From: Mucilaginibacter sp.
Lineage (GTDB): Bacteria; Bacteroidota; Bacteroidia; Sphingobacteriales; Sphingobacteriaceae
Length of the DNA stretch: 64,000 bases
NCBI RefSeq assembly: GCF_028288205.1
Contig: NZ_JAQBOD010000011.1
Location: 1-64,000 of the forward strand
Reading direction: 5' to 3'
In this document: piece after piece, positions 9,769 to 19,850 of the stretch
How the letters are laid out: every line of letters starts with the position of its first letter
Position numbering within the stretch: position 1 is the first letter of the stretch
Program-made: the position numbers and the translations under genes
The notes under the pieces: model-generated
Seen by the model: the letters and a program-made list of their open reading frames with translations, nothing else
Database searches by the model: none
What the model was told of the DNA's origin: nothing

Positions 9769-12231
9769 ATGATGAAATTTTTACCTGGTCTTTTTCTTTC
9801 CTGTATAACCCTTTGTGCGTATTCGCAGGCTCCCGTTAAAAAACTGGATGCGGTTAAAGTAGCCACCCCGCCTAAAGTTGATGGTGTGCTGGACGATGAA
9901 GTTTGGAAAAATATACCCATAGCTACCGGTTTTATTGAGAACAACCCGGTAGCCGGCCGGCACGAAAAACCCGAAGAGCGCACCGAAGTAAAAATTATAT
10001 ATGATAACACGGCAATTTATGTTGCCGCGCGGATGTATGAAACATCGGCTAAAAAGGTAGCTGATGAGCTAACCGCACGCGACCAGATAGCACATGATGA
10101 TTTTTTTGGCGTTATACTTGACACTTATCTTGATGGCTTAAATGGTACCGGTTTTTATGTAACCGCTGCCGGGGTACAGTTTGATGCCAAGTATGTTCCA
10201 ACCAGCGGTGGCGGCAATAATGAGGATGCCACCTGGAACGGTGTTTGGGTAAGTAAAGTAAAAATAAACGACGACGGCTGGACGGCCGAATTTAAAATTC
10301 CATATTCTGCCCTGCGTTTTGGCAAAAAAGACATACAAACCTGGGGTCTTAATATGATACGCAGACGCCAATCTACCCAGGCGCAGCTTTTTTGGAACGA
10401 GATTGACCCTAAAAAGAACGGATTAATGAACCAAGAGGGCCAACTAACCGGACTTAAAAATATAACCCCGCCATTACGCCTGGCTTTTTATCCTTATTTT
10501 TCTACCTATGTAAATCATTACCCTTACAATACACCGGGTATAAAAAATACTACCAACTCTGTAAATGGGGGCATGGATGTAAAATATGGCATTAACCAAA
10601 GCTTTACGCTTGATGTAACCCTGGTACCCGATTTTGGGCAGGTACAATCAGACAATAAAATACTTAACCTGACACCTTTTGAGGTAAAGTACACAGAGAA
10701 CCGGCCATTTTTTACCGAAGGCACCGAGCTGTTTAACAAGGGTAACTTATTTTATAGCAGGCGCGTTGGCGGCCAGCCTATTAATTATAGCGCGGCTTAC
10801 AGCAACCTCAAATCCGGCGAATCTGTTATCAGCAATCCTGTAGAGACGCGGTTGTTAAATGCGACCAAGTTATCCGGACGTTTATCAAATGGTTTAGGTA
10901 TTGGTGTTTTTAACGCGGTAACCAATGCGGCCAACGCGGTTATTGAAGACGCGGCAGGCAATCATCGCCTGGTACAAACATCGCCGGTAACCAATTATAA
11001 TATTCTGGTGCTGGATCAAAACCTGAAGAACAACTCTGATATCGCTTTAATTAACACCAACGTTAGCCGGTTTGGTAAAGATTATAGTGCCGATGTAGGC
11101 GGCATTGTTTTTAACCTGAACAATAAGCCTAACTCTTATAATCTTACCGGTTATGGCATGATGAGCAATCTGTTTTATACCAACAAACCAACATCCACCG
11201 GTTTTAACTATGAAATTGGCGGAGGGAAAACACAGGGCAATTTTACCTGGAGCTTTTACCAGGATTTTGTTGACAATAATTATAATCCTAACGATTTGGG
11301 TATCCTTTCATTCAATAATTATTTTAACCATACACTTAACCTCAATTACTATGATTATAAACCAGGCAAGCTTTTTAATCAATGGGGAATATTTTCATCT
11401 ACGCTTTACTCGCGCAGGTATAAAGAGTCGGCATACCAAAATTTAAACATTAATGCGGGTGCCTATTTAAGATATAAAAACAACTGGCAAAGCAATATCA
11501 ACATTAACCATAATTTAGAGGGAAATGATTTTTATGAGCCACGTGTCGCCGGGCGGTATTTCCGCACGGCAGAGGAGAATAATATCAGCATGAATTTAAA
11601 TACGAGCCGTTCTACCCGGTTATATGGCGGTATTTATTATATGCAACGCATATATAACCGCTTTGGCGGACATGGTTCTGATGCAGAAGTGTACTATACT
11701 TACCGCGTTAACAATCAATTTTCATTTGGGCAGGATGTTATCTATTCGCCGCGGTATAATAGTACCGGGTTTTCAACCCTTGATACCTTAAGCAAAAACC
11801 CTGTTTTTGCCAGGCGCAACATTCAAACACTCGAAAACATATTTAATATAAAATATACTTTTAACAATGTAATGGGTTTGTCTTTCAGGCTTAGGCATTA
11901 TTGGTCTAAACTTAACAATCAGCAATATTTTGATCTGGCACCAAATGGCGAACTAACAAATTTAACTTCATCGCATTTTAACCAGGATAATGACCAGAAC
12001 TATAATGTCTGGAATATCGACATGATATACCAGTGGGTATTTTCGCCGGGCAGCGAGATAAGCGTAGCCTGGAAAAGCTCGTCATTAACCAATACTACCC
12101 TGGCCCGGTATGGTTATTTCAATAATTTTGACAACACCCTCAATCAACCTAAAAACAATAATTTTTCGTTTAAAATATTGTATTATATCGATTATCAGAA
12201 TTTAAAAAAGAAAAGCAAGAATAAGCCGTGA
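9769..12231 (+). CDS. DUF5916 / CBM9-like N-terminal outer-membrane-associated protein
   Basis: KVDGVLDDEVWKN...DDFFGVILDTYLDGLNGTGFYVTAAGVQFDAKY. Confidence 0.88.
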   Translation: MMKFLPGLFLSCITLCAYSQAPVKKLDAVKVATPPKVDGVLDDEVWKNIPIATGFIENNPVAGRHEKPEERTEVKIIYDNTAIYVAARMYETSAKKVADELTARDQIAHDDFFGVILDTYLDGLNGTGFYVTAAGVQFDAKYVPTSGGGNNEDATWNGVWVSKVKINDDGWTAEFKIPYSALRFGKKDIQTWGLNMIRRRQSTQAQLFWNEIDPKKNGLMNQEGQLTGLKNITPPLRLAFYPYFSTYVNHYPYNTPGIKNTTNSVNGGMDVKYGINQSFTLDVTLVPDFGQVQSDNKILNLTPFEVKYTENRPFFTEGTELFNKGNLFYSRRVGGQPINYSAAYSNLKSGESVISNPVETRLLNATKLSGRLSNGLGIGVFNAVTNAANAVIEDAAGNHRLVQTSPVTNYNILVLDQNLKNNSDIALINTNVSRFGKDYSADVGGIVFNLNNKPNSYNLTGYGMMSNLFYTNKPTSTGFNYEIGGGKTQGNFTWSFYQDFVDNNYNPNDLGILSFNNYFNHTLNLNYYDYKPGKLFNQWGIFSSTLYSRRYKESAYQNLNINAGAYLRYKNNWQSNININHNLEGNDFYEPRVAGRYFRTAEENNISMNLNTSRSTRLYGGIYYMQRIYNRFGGHGSDAEVYYTYRVNNQFSFGQDVIYSPRYNSTGFSTLDTLSKNPVFARRNIQTLENIFNIKYTFNNVMGLSFRLRHYWSKLNNQQYFDLAPNGELTNLTSSHFNQDNDQNYNVWNIDMIYQWVFSPGSEISVAWKSSSLTNTTLARYGYFNNFDNTLNQPKNNNFSFKILYYIDYQNLKKKSKNKP

Positions 12232-12241
12232 TCAAGACCGG

Positions 12242-13288
12242 TTATGGAAACCTGTAAGCTATCCCCAAAGCCATTCCTTCTGTGCCCTGCGGATCGCGCG
12301 AGGTACTCTTATCATACAGGAAGGTGCCGTTTACTGTAACGTTTATCAGGCGGTTTACTTTTGCGGTCAGAATGGCATCAATGCGGTGACTGGTATAGGC
12401 AAGGGCACGCTCATAGGGGATAAACAACGCGTACCGGGCATTGATATGCATGTTTTTCATAAAGTCCTTATCTAATATAGCTACTATCTGGAAAGCCAGG
12501 TCGTTTTTAAAAGTATGCCCCGGCAGCACGCCATAATTAGCAGGCTGGTTATGGTAAATGGTGGTGTCTTTTACAAAGGTTTGGCGGGCGGTACCGGTAC
12601 CTATACGCAAGTCGAAGTATTTTACCGGTTTATATTCAAACCCCAGCGATTCGGTAAGGTAGCCGGGTGCCATAAAATTAGAAAGCAGCAGCGGGTTAGC
12701 AAGTACGGCCCCGCTTGCATTAGTGTATTGAAATCCTTTATCAAACTGTGATTCAAAACTTAACGAGCCGAAAAAGAACCAGTGTTTGGATAATTGTGTA
12801 GCTATTTTATTATCAAAAAATATTCGGTCGTTTGTTTTGCGCGAGCCCTGGCCCTTGTTTTTTGAGATGCCGTAAATAAGATTTAGCTCGGCAGTATAAT
12901 CAAATGGCGATTTGTTATATTCGGTTTTAAAATCAAAGTTTGTTCCAAGCGCTATGGCGTTAACCCCACCGGCGCTATAATTATTACTAAATGCCGACTG
13001 GCTAAAGTTTAACCCAAATGTTATCCATTTATGCCAGTAGTTAACTTTATAGTCAAGCATAGATAAAGGTATCAGTTCGGGCTCTATCTGCAGAGATCTT
13101 ACACGAACAGGCAAGGCATTTTTAGGCGGGTCTATCCTGTATTTGTTAAGTAAGGCGGTGTCAATTTTAACACTGTCTTTTTTTGATGTATCCGTTTTTT
13201 GAGCCGACGAGGTTATTGCGGCTAAAAAAAACATAAAGAAGACTACTGCGGATCTTGTTTTATACATACAGGCTACAAAGAAAAGCAA
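12242..13288 (-). CDS. DUF3078 domain-containing protein
   Basis: YWHKWITFGLNFSQSAFSNNYSAGGVNAIALGTNFDFKTEYNK. Confidence 0.8.
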   Translation of the reverse strand: MLFFVACMYKTRSAVVFFMFFLAAITSSAQKTDTSKKDSVKIDTALLNKYRIDPPKNALPVRVRSLQIEPELIPLSMLDYKVNYWHKWITFGLNFSQSAFSNNYSAGGVNAIALGTNFDFKTEYNKSPFDYTAELNLIYGISKNKGQGSRKTNDRIFFDNKIATQLSKHWFFFGSLSFESQFDKGFQYTNASGAVLANPLLLSNFMAPGYLTESLGFEYKPVKYFDLRIGTGTARQTFVKDTTIYHNQPANYGVLPGHTFKNDLAFQIVAILDKDFMKNMHINARYALFIPYERALAYTSHRIDAILTAKVNRLINVTVNGTFLYDKSTSRDPQGTEGMALGIAYRFP

Positions 13289-13308
13289 AATTCTGTTTTT
13301 ATGCAGAT

Positions 13309-14076
13309 TTATTCCTTTTTTGCCGGCGATGCAGCGTTAACTTTGGGTGGATATAATGGCGCCAACGCATGCGCACCGGGATTGCGCAAATATCTTCTGT
13401 AATTGGTTCTTATGGACAATATAAAATCATATTCGCTGGAATTGGTAACCAGGTAATATCCGGGCCGGTACTTTAACATAAAATCGGCCAGCCGTTTGTC
13501 TTTTAAACCGGTTACCCTACCTACCAGTGTTTTATTAAAACGATAATCTATAACATCCTGCTTGTAGTCCTCATCTATGGTTTCGCGTAAATGTGCCGCG
13601 TTGCGGCCGCTTCGGCTGAATATATTGTATAAAGCATCTATCCCCAAACCAACTCCGCTGGGACCAAAATTTAAAAGGTCTCGGTTTGCTAATGGCCCGT
13701 ATGCCTTGCTAAAATCGCTTTTCTTTGCCAGCAATCTTTTTTGGGGGTCCATTAAGGTATCAAATATGGTAACTTCTTTAAGCTGTATAGCCATCCGCTT
13801 TAAATAAATAGCCAGGGGTATATAGCTTTGTACTTTTATGGTATCGGCAAAATGTTCTTTTTGGCTAAAAACCAATTGGTCGCCGGGTTTGGCCTCTATA
13901 GTAAATACCCCGTTTAAATTATCATAAACAGATACATGGGTATTCAGGTTTAGTATATTAACCCTTGATAGCCTATCCTTGCTTTCGGTATCAAACACAA
14001 TACCCGCAACAGAGGTTTCCTGGGCAAGGGCATGCACCGATATAATAAAAAAAAACAGAAGTAGTGCCGGTTTCAT
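13309..14076 (-). CDS. Carboxypeptidase-regulatory-like domain protein
   Basis: ETSVAGIVFDTESKDRLSRVNILNLNTHVSVYDNLNGVFTIEAKPGDQLVFS. Confidence 0.75.
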   Translation of the reverse strand: MKPALLLFFFIISVHALAQETSVAGIVFDTESKDRLSRVNILNLNTHVSVYDNLNGVFTIEAKPGDQLVFSQKEHFADTIKVQSYIPLAIYLKRMAIQLKEVTIFDTLMDPQKRLLAKKSDFSKAYGPLANRDLLNFGPSGVGLGIDALYNIFSRSGRNAAHLRETIDEDYKQDVIDYRFNKTLVGRVTGLKDKRLADFMLKYRPGYYLVTNSSEYDFILSIRTNYRRYLRNPGAHALAPLYPPKVNAASPAKKE

Positions 14077-14139
14077 TAATGGGTCAAAACTAAACGTTTA
14101 TAATGCTGCAGCATACATTTTAACAATAATTAACAGGGG

Positions 14140-15024
14140 TTATTTGGCTATAATCAGCGCCTGGCCAATCTTGATGCCATTGTCTGCCATGTTATTTAAT
14201 GCTTTAAGTTCATCAACAGTTAAGCCAAAACGTTTAGAAATGTTGTATAGTGTGTCGCCGGTTTTTATGGTGTATAATTTATTGGTTGGTGTGTTTTGTA
14301 CGAGCGAGTCTTTTATTGATTTCCCTATATTCTGATTGATCTGGGCCAGCACCCGGTCTTCCCGCTTAATTTTCTGAATTTCACCTTCGGGGCGATCATA
14401 CTGATCCAAATGGTATTTTTCTATAACACCAATTAATAACTGCGGATATTTAGGATTGGTTGCATACCCCGCCTGTTTTAAACCATTGGCCCAGCCCTGG
14501 TAATCGTTCTTATCAAGCTCGAACAACGCTGCGTAGCGCTTTCTTTTTAAAAATTCTGAATGGTCGCGATAAGAATCTTCGGCCTTATCGTATACCCGGA
14601 AACAATCGTTCTCCTGGTCATCATCCTTGTAGTAGCTTTTGCCTTTCCAGTCGCTGGTGCATTTAATACCAAAGTGATTATTGGCAATCTTTGCCAGGTC
14701 GCCATTGCCGTAGCCCGATTCGAATAGCCCCTGCGCCAGGGTAATACTTGCCGGAATGCCATATAAATTCATTTCCTGTATGGCAATGGTTTTAAAGCGA
14801 TCAATATAAGAAGCTACGGTAAAAGGCACATAATTGGCAATAGCTTCGCTGCGTGCTTTTTGAATAATAGCATTGTTTTTGTGAGCCTCACTCTTAGAAA
14901 TAATTGGAGCCGGACTGTGGGTAATGCCTTTTTTATGCACGGAGCATGAGCTAAAAAAAACTACTACAATAAATAAACAAGTGTTTTGCCTTAAAGTTAA
15001 GGCGGTGAGTTTGGCATGGTTCAT
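14140..15024 (-). CDS. Glucosaminidase domain protein with C-terminal LysM
   Basis: QGLFESGYGNGDLAKIANNHFGIKCTSDWKGKSYY; LYTIKTGDTLYNISKRFGLTVDELKALNN; start set at MNHAKLT rather than the longest ORF. Confidence 0.92.
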   Translation of the reverse strand: MNHAKLTALTLRQNTCLFIVVVFFSSCSVHKKGITHSPAPIISKSEAHKNNAIIQKARSEAIANYVPFTVASYIDRFKTIAIQEMNLYGIPASITLAQGLFESGYGNGDLAKIANNHFGIKCTSDWKGKSYYKDDDQENDCFRVYDKAEDSYRDHSEFLKRKRYAALFELDKNDYQGWANGLKQAGYATNPKYPQLLIGVIEKYHLDQYDRPEGEIQKIKREDRVLAQINQNIGKSIKDSLVQNTPTNKLYTIKTGDTLYNISKRFGLTVDELKALNNMADNGIKIGQALIIAK

Positions 15025-15052
15025 TGTGCCAAAATAAGTTTTATTACTGTAA

Positions 15053-15595
15053 TTATGGATTGGTTGAATTGTTTTGTGCCATTTGAGGTTTATCATCCGG
15101 GGTTTGGTCCAGCTCATTTAGCTGATATTTACGGATGATGGCTAATACCTGCGATCCCCATTTTTTGCTGCTGGCATAGCCACTGCGCTGAATACTTTTA
15201 ACCCATTTTTCATAATCGCACAGCGTAAGATCAGAAGCAAGGCGGCCCAATTGCTGGCGCTGAGTAATAATTCGGGCAAAATCATCAAAAGAGTCTAATA
15301 TTGAATCGTATTTTTTATAGGCAGAGTGTACCTTCTTTTTATGTTTATAAAATACAGCACCGCCGCCGCCTTTTACTCCAAATTGATTGTTCAGATTTTG
15401 AGCGATGGCGCTGTTGCCGCAGCCCGATTCATGCATGGCTATCCCTAATATGATGCTGGCGGGTATGCCTGTTTCATGCATAATGGCTATGGCATTGTCT
15501 TTAAACTGTTCTATATAAGATAGTGAAGTGTTCTTTTGAGCGAACGCGCCGAAAGATGATATCAGTAGTGTGATAATCAGTAAGGTTTTCTTCAT
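15053..15595 (-). CDS. Glucosaminidase domain protein
   Basis: AMHESGCGNSAIAQNLNNQFGVKGGGG. Confidence 0.88.
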   Translation of the reverse strand: MKKTLLIITLLISSFGAFAQKNTSLSYIEQFKDNAIAIMHETGIPASIILGIAMHESGCGNSAIAQNLNNQFGVKGGGGAVFYKHKKKVHSAYKKYDSILDSFDDFARIITQRQQLGRLASDLTLCDYEKWVKSIQRSGYASSKKWGSQVLAIIRKYQLNELDQTPDDKPQMAQNNSTNP

Positions 15596-15597
15596 AA

Positions 15598-16236
15598 TTA
15601 TTTTTTTTGAATGAGCAAAAGGCCGTCCCGCACAGGTAGTATCAGTTTTTCAACCCTTGTGTCGGCAGCGATCTGGTCATTTAGCTTGCGGATGTTTACG
15701 GTATCGGCGTCATTTTCGTTGCCGTATACTTTCCCTTTCCACAAAACATTATCAATTATTATTAATCCTCCGGATCTGACTTTGTTAAGTATTAACTCAA
15801 AGTAAAGTAAATTATTTTTTTTATCAGCATCTATGAACACTATATCGAAGCTTTTTTCGTCCAAGCTGGCTATTACCTGCTCTGCAGCGCCAAAATGAAG
15901 CCTGATCTTTTTTTCCACATTTGTTAGTGAAAAGTGTGTTTTAAGCATTTCTTCCAATTCGCGGTTAACCTCAATGGTGTGGATCAAGCCATCTTCGGTA
16001 AGGCCCTCGGCCAGGCAAATTGTTGCATAGCCGGTAAACGTCCCAATCTCCAGGATGCGTTTGGGCTGCATCATTTTGCTAAGCATACTTAGCACGCGGC
16101 CCTGGTAATGGCCAGATAGCATATTGGGTTTTAACACCTTTAAATACGTTTCCCTATTGATGGTTTGCAAAGCCTCCGGTTCGGGTTCGCAATGGTTATC
16201 TAAGTAGGTTTGTAGGTCGCCGTCAAGGATTTCCAT
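15598..16236 (-). CDS. O-methyltransferase
   Basis: RILEIGTFTGYATICLAEGL; FDIVFIDADKKNNLLYFE. Confidence 0.95.
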   Translation of the reverse strand: MEILDGDLQTYLDNHCEPEPEALQTINRETYLKVLKPNMLSGHYQGRVLSMLSKMMQPKRILEIGTFTGYATICLAEGLTEDGLIHTIEVNRELEEMLKTHFSLTNVEKKIRLHFGAAEQVIASLDEKSFDIVFIDADKKNNLLYFELILNKVRSGGLIIIDNVLWKGKVYGNENDADTVNIRKLNDQIAADTRVEKLILPVRDGLLLIQKK

Positions 16237-16271
16237 GGCACAAATGTAGGGAATTTGAAATTAATGGGTTT

Positions 16272-16739
16272 TGAACCATGATTTATAGGATGGGCGGATT
16301 GCCTTGATTGTATGACGTTAAAGGATTTTATTATTGTGGACGCGTTTGAATTGTAAACTTTTTGCTCCAAAATTTATTAATAATCCTATTTCCATTTTAT
16401 AGGCTTCAACATACTTCATTGCTTGTGCCAGGTGAACATCTTCTAAATTTATTATTGCTTTTAATTCTACCATTATCACATCTTCTACAAAGAAATCAAC
16501 CCGCCTTGTTCCCACATCTATTCCGTCGTAATATATTGGCATTTCTAATTCTCTTGCAAACCCCAACCCTTGTTTTTGCATTTCAATTGCCAAACACCGC
16601 TGATAGATTACTTCTTGAAATCCGTTGCCCAAAATACCATGAACCTTCATAGCATACCCAATTATTTTTTCAGTAAGTTCCTTGTGTTTCATATATTAAT
16701 TAATCAAGGAAATCAAAAAATCCTATAAATCATGGTTCA
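16272..16739. mobile_element. Candidate GxxExxY unit bounded by 20-bp perfect terminal inverted repeats
   Basis: TGAACCATGATTTATAGGAT (16272-16291) and ATCCTATAAATCATGGTTCA (16720-16739) tightly flank the single ORF; imperfect homology continues inward (GATT-CCTTGATT). Confidence 0.7.
16318..16692 (-). CDS. GxxExxY family protein (PDDEXK-like nuclease fold)
   Basis: GNGFQEVIYQRCLAIEM; RRVDFFVEDVIMVELKA. Confidence 0.92.
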   Translation of the reverse strand: MKHKELTEKIIGYAMKVHGILGNGFQEVIYQRCLAIEMQKQGLGFARELEMPIYYDGIDVGTRRVDFFVEDVIMVELKAIINLEDVHLAQAMKYVEAYKMEIGLLINFGAKSLQFKRVHNNKIL

Positions 16740-16744
16740 GAAAA

Positions 16745-17155
16745 TTAACGCGTTTTCTCCATCCAACCCTGCAACAAAATCACCGCCGAAATATTATCAA
16801 CCAGCTCCTTATTTTGCCTTGCTTTTTTACCCATTCCGCTTTGCGCGATAACCGCCGACGCCATTTTTGAGGTAAAGCGCTCGTCGAGCATTTCAACAGG
16901 TATTTCAGGAAAAGTTTTTTTAAGCAGGTTAACAAACCCCTTAACATGTGGGGCCGATTGTGATGGCGTATTATCCATTTGCTTGGGTTCGCCAACAATA
17001 AAACGCTCCACCTGTTCGGTCTGCAGGTATGTTTTTAAAAAATCTATTATTTTATTGGGATGGATGGTGTCTAAGCCGGTAGCGATGATCTGCAATGGGT
17101 CTGTAACCGCAATGCCTATGCGCTTGGTACCATAGTCGAAGGCCATTATCCTCAT
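16745..17155 (-). CDS. ruvX: Holliday junction resolvase RuvX/YqgF
   Basis: MRIMAFDYGTKRIGIAVTDPL; VGEPKQMD; LDERFTSKMA. Confidence 0.96.
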   Translation of the reverse strand: MRIMAFDYGTKRIGIAVTDPLQIIATGLDTIHPNKIIDFLKTYLQTEQVERFIVGEPKQMDNTPSQSAPHVKGFVNLLKKTFPEIPVEMLDERFTSKMASAVIAQSGMGKKARQNKELVDNISAVILLQGWMEKTR

Positions 17156-17317
17156 GGCTTCGCAGAGATTAGGGGTTGGAGATTAGAGATTGGGCCTGTC
17201 ATGTAGCAAATATAGTTTATCGGTGGTGTTTTTTAATGAAAATCCAACCCGCCCAATCTCTACCCTCCCATCACTATCTCTAAAAACATATCCCACATTT
17301 CAATTCTAATTATTATT

Positions 17318-18469
17318 TTGCACCAAATGCAGTTTAAACAAATAGTAGGACAGGCGGTAATCAAGCAGCGGTTAATCAATTCGGTAAAAGAAAACCGGGT
17401 TAGTCATGCGCAATTGTTTTTGGGGCCCGAGGGATCGGGAAGTTTGGCCCTGGCAGTTGCTTACGCCCAATACTTATCCTGTTTGGATAAACAGGCCGAT
17501 GATTCCTGCGGCGAATGTTCGTCCTGCCGCAAGTATCAAAAACTAATGCACCCTGATCTGCATTTTACCTATCCTACGTTTGGCCTGCCCAAAGAAACAT
17601 CAATAGATTTTATTGATAGCTGGCGGTTGGCTTTTTTAGAGAATAACTATTTAAACCTTGATATATGGCGCAGCTATCTGGACGCCGGTAACAAACAGGC
17701 CAATATTAATATTGCAGATTGCCACCAGATAATTAAGAAGTTAAGCTTTAAACCTTTTGAGTCTGATTATAAAGTTTTAATACTATGGCTGCCTGAGTTT
17801 TTAGATAAGCAAGGCAATGCCCTGCTTAAAATTATTGAAGAGCCCCAGCCAAATACTTTATTTTTATTAGTAGCCCAAAACCAGGACCAGATATTAAATA
17901 CCATCCTGTCTCGTACGCAGCTGATAAAAATACCGGCGTTGAATTATAATGATATTAAGGAAGAATTAATAGCCCATCATCACCAAACAGAACATGCCGC
18001 AGCCGAAATTGCCTATTTAAGTAATGGCAATTTAACCGACGCGCTTATTATGCTGCAACAGGAAAATAAAAGTTACCATACGCTGTTTGTACAGTGGCTG
18101 CGCTTTTGTTTTGCCAATAAGGGTATAGAGATAGTTGGTTTTGTAGAGCAGCTATCCAAAATGGGCCGCGAAAACCAAAAGAATTTTTTACGTTATGGCA
18201 TCAGCTTTATAAGGGAATGCTGTTTGCTGATAGCCGGTGCCGGCGAATTGGTACACTTACCTTCGGCCGAACTGGAGACCGCGCAAAAGATGGCAACCAT
18301 CATGAACATTTCCATGAACCAGGCCATTATTGCCGAGCTGGAAAAGGCACATTATCACGTTGAAAGAAATGCAAACCCTAAAATTTTATTTTTAGATGTA
18401 TCTTTACAGCTAATCAGTTTTTTAAAACTTAAATCAAGCCCGCAAGGGAATCAATATATAGCGAATTAA
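17318..18469 (+). CDS. holB: DNA polymerase III delta' subunit
   Basis: FKQIVGQAVIKQRL; HAQLFLGPEGSGSLALA; CGECSSCRKYQKLMHPDLHF; GNALLKIIEEP. Confidence 0.93.
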   Translation: MHQMQFKQIVGQAVIKQRLINSVKENRVSHAQLFLGPEGSGSLALAVAYAQYLSCLDKQADDSCGECSSCRKYQKLMHPDLHFTYPTFGLPKETSIDFIDSWRLAFLENNYLNLDIWRSYLDAGNKQANINIADCHQIIKKLSFKPFESDYKVLILWLPEFLDKQGNALLKIIEEPQPNTLFLLVAQNQDQILNTILSRTQLIKIPALNYNDIKEELIAHHHQTEHAAAEIAYLSNGNLTDALIMLQQENKSYHTLFVQWLRFCFANKGIEIVGFVEQLSKMGRENQKNFLRYGISFIRECCLLIAGAGELVHLPSAELETAQKMATIMNISMNQAIIAELEKAHYHVERNANPKILFLDVSLQLISFLKLKSSPQGNQYIAN

Positions 18470-18470
18470 T

Positions 18471-19847
18471 ATGGGATGTGGAAGTTGCTCAACCGGGGGC
18501 GGATGCTCGCCGGCAGGCTGCAAAAGTAATGGCTCATGCCTCACTGGCGGATGCAGTAAATTAGATGTTTATGACTGGCTGTCGCATATGGATATGCCGG
18601 TTAATTATAAGCCATTTCAAATTGTAGAGATAAAATTTAAAGGCTCACGTAAAGAGTTCTATTTAAATAACGATAATATTTATTTGGAGAATGGCGATCT
18701 GGTGGTGGTTGAAGCGGCCACCGGTGGGTATGATATTGGCCATGTATCTATAACCGGCGAACTGGTTAGGATGCAAATGGTAAAGCGCAGAGTTAAAGAA
18801 GAGGATGTTTTAAAGAAGATATATCGCCGCGCTACACCTGCTGATGTGGACAAGTGGAAAGCCGCCAAAGATATGGAATGGGAAACCATGCATAGCGCGC
18901 GCAAGCTGGCACTTAGCCTTAACCTGTCTATGAAGTTAAGCGATGTAGATTACCAGGCCGATAAAACAAAGGCTACTTTTTATTATACTGCAGAGGGCAG
19001 GGTTGATTTTCGCGAGCTGATCAAGAAAATGGCCGAGACTTTCCGTATTCGTATAGAAATGCGCCAGATAGGCATGCGCCAGGAAGCAAGCCGCTTAGGT
19101 GGTATTGGCTCGTGTGGCCGCGAGTTATGCTGCTCTACCTGGTTAACTGATTTTAAAACAGTTTCTACCTCGGCGGCACGTTATCAAAATCTTTCTTTAA
19201 ATACGTTAAAGCTGGCAGGGCAATGCGGTAAGTTAAAGTGCTGCTTAAATTATGAGCTGGATACGTACATGGATGCACTAAAGCACATCCCCGATAACGT
19301 AAATTATTTAAAAACGCTTAAGGGAGATGCCCGCCTGCAAAAAACCGATATCTTTAAAAAACAGATGTGGTTCAGTTATCCCCGCGAAGAATCATGGATA
19401 GCGGTACCTATTCACCGCGTTAAAGAAATTCAGCAAATGAACAAGGATGGCGTATTGCCTGATGATCTGCTGGTATTTGTTGAGATGGAAACCGAACCTG
19501 TAAAAGCCCTGGACTACGAAAATGTTGTTGGCCAGGATAGCCTTACCCGCTTGGATGAGCGCAACCGAAACAAAAAGAAAAATAAGAACCGCAATAAAAA
19601 CAAACCAAACCCCAACGGACAACCGCGCCCGGCTAATGCTGCCGGACAGCCAACCCCCAACGGACAACCGCGCCCTACTAACATTGCTGAACAGCCCAAC
19701 CCGGGCGGGCAGGTAAACCCGCAGAGGCCAAAACCGGAAGGCGGCAACAATAATCCGAACAGGAACAGAAAACGGCCAAATAAAAACAGGAATAACCCTA
19801 ATCGCCCCAATGGAAACACTGGTGGAAACGAATCGCCAAAAGAGTAA
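18471..19847 (+). CDS. ricT: PSP1 / RicT family protein with Cys-rich N-terminus
   Basis: MGCGSCSTGGGCSPAGCKSNGSCLTGGC; SRLGGIGSCGRELCCSTWL; LAGQCGKLKCCLNYEL. Confidence 0.93.
   Translation: MGCGSCSTGGGCSPAGCKSNGSCLTGGCSKLDVYDWLSHMDMPVNYKPFQIVEIKFKGSRKEFYLNNDNIYLENGDLVVVEAATGGYDIGHVSITGELVRMQMVKRRVKEEDVLKKIYRRATPADVDKWKAAKDMEWETMHSARKLALSLNLSMKLSDVDYQADKTKATFYYTAEGRVDFRELIKKMAETFRIRIEMRQIGMRQEASRLGGIGSCGRELCCSTWLTDFKTVSTSAARYQNLSLNTLKLAGQCGKLKCCLNYELDTYMDALKHIPDNVNYLKTLKGDARLQKTDIFKKQMWFSYPREESWIAVPIHRVKEIQQMNKDGVLPDDLLVFVEMETEPVKALDYENVVGQDSLTRLDERNRNKKKNKNRNKNKPNPNGQPRPANAAGQPTPNGQPRPTNIAEQPNPGGQVNPQRPKPEGGNNNPNRNRKRPNKNRNNPNRPNGNTGGNESPKE
19610..19675 (+). repeat. Intragenic repeat, 45-bp period
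   Basis: CCCCAACGGACAACCGCGCCC at 19610-19630 and 19655-19675; encodes PNGQPRPANAAGQPT / PNGQPRPTNIAEQPN. Confidence 0.85.
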
Positions 19848-19850
19848 GCA

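Noticed and set aside
14140-15595. Tandem glucosaminidases as a phage lysis module
   Set aside because: No holin or structural phage genes; common cell-wall enzymes next to housekeeping genes.
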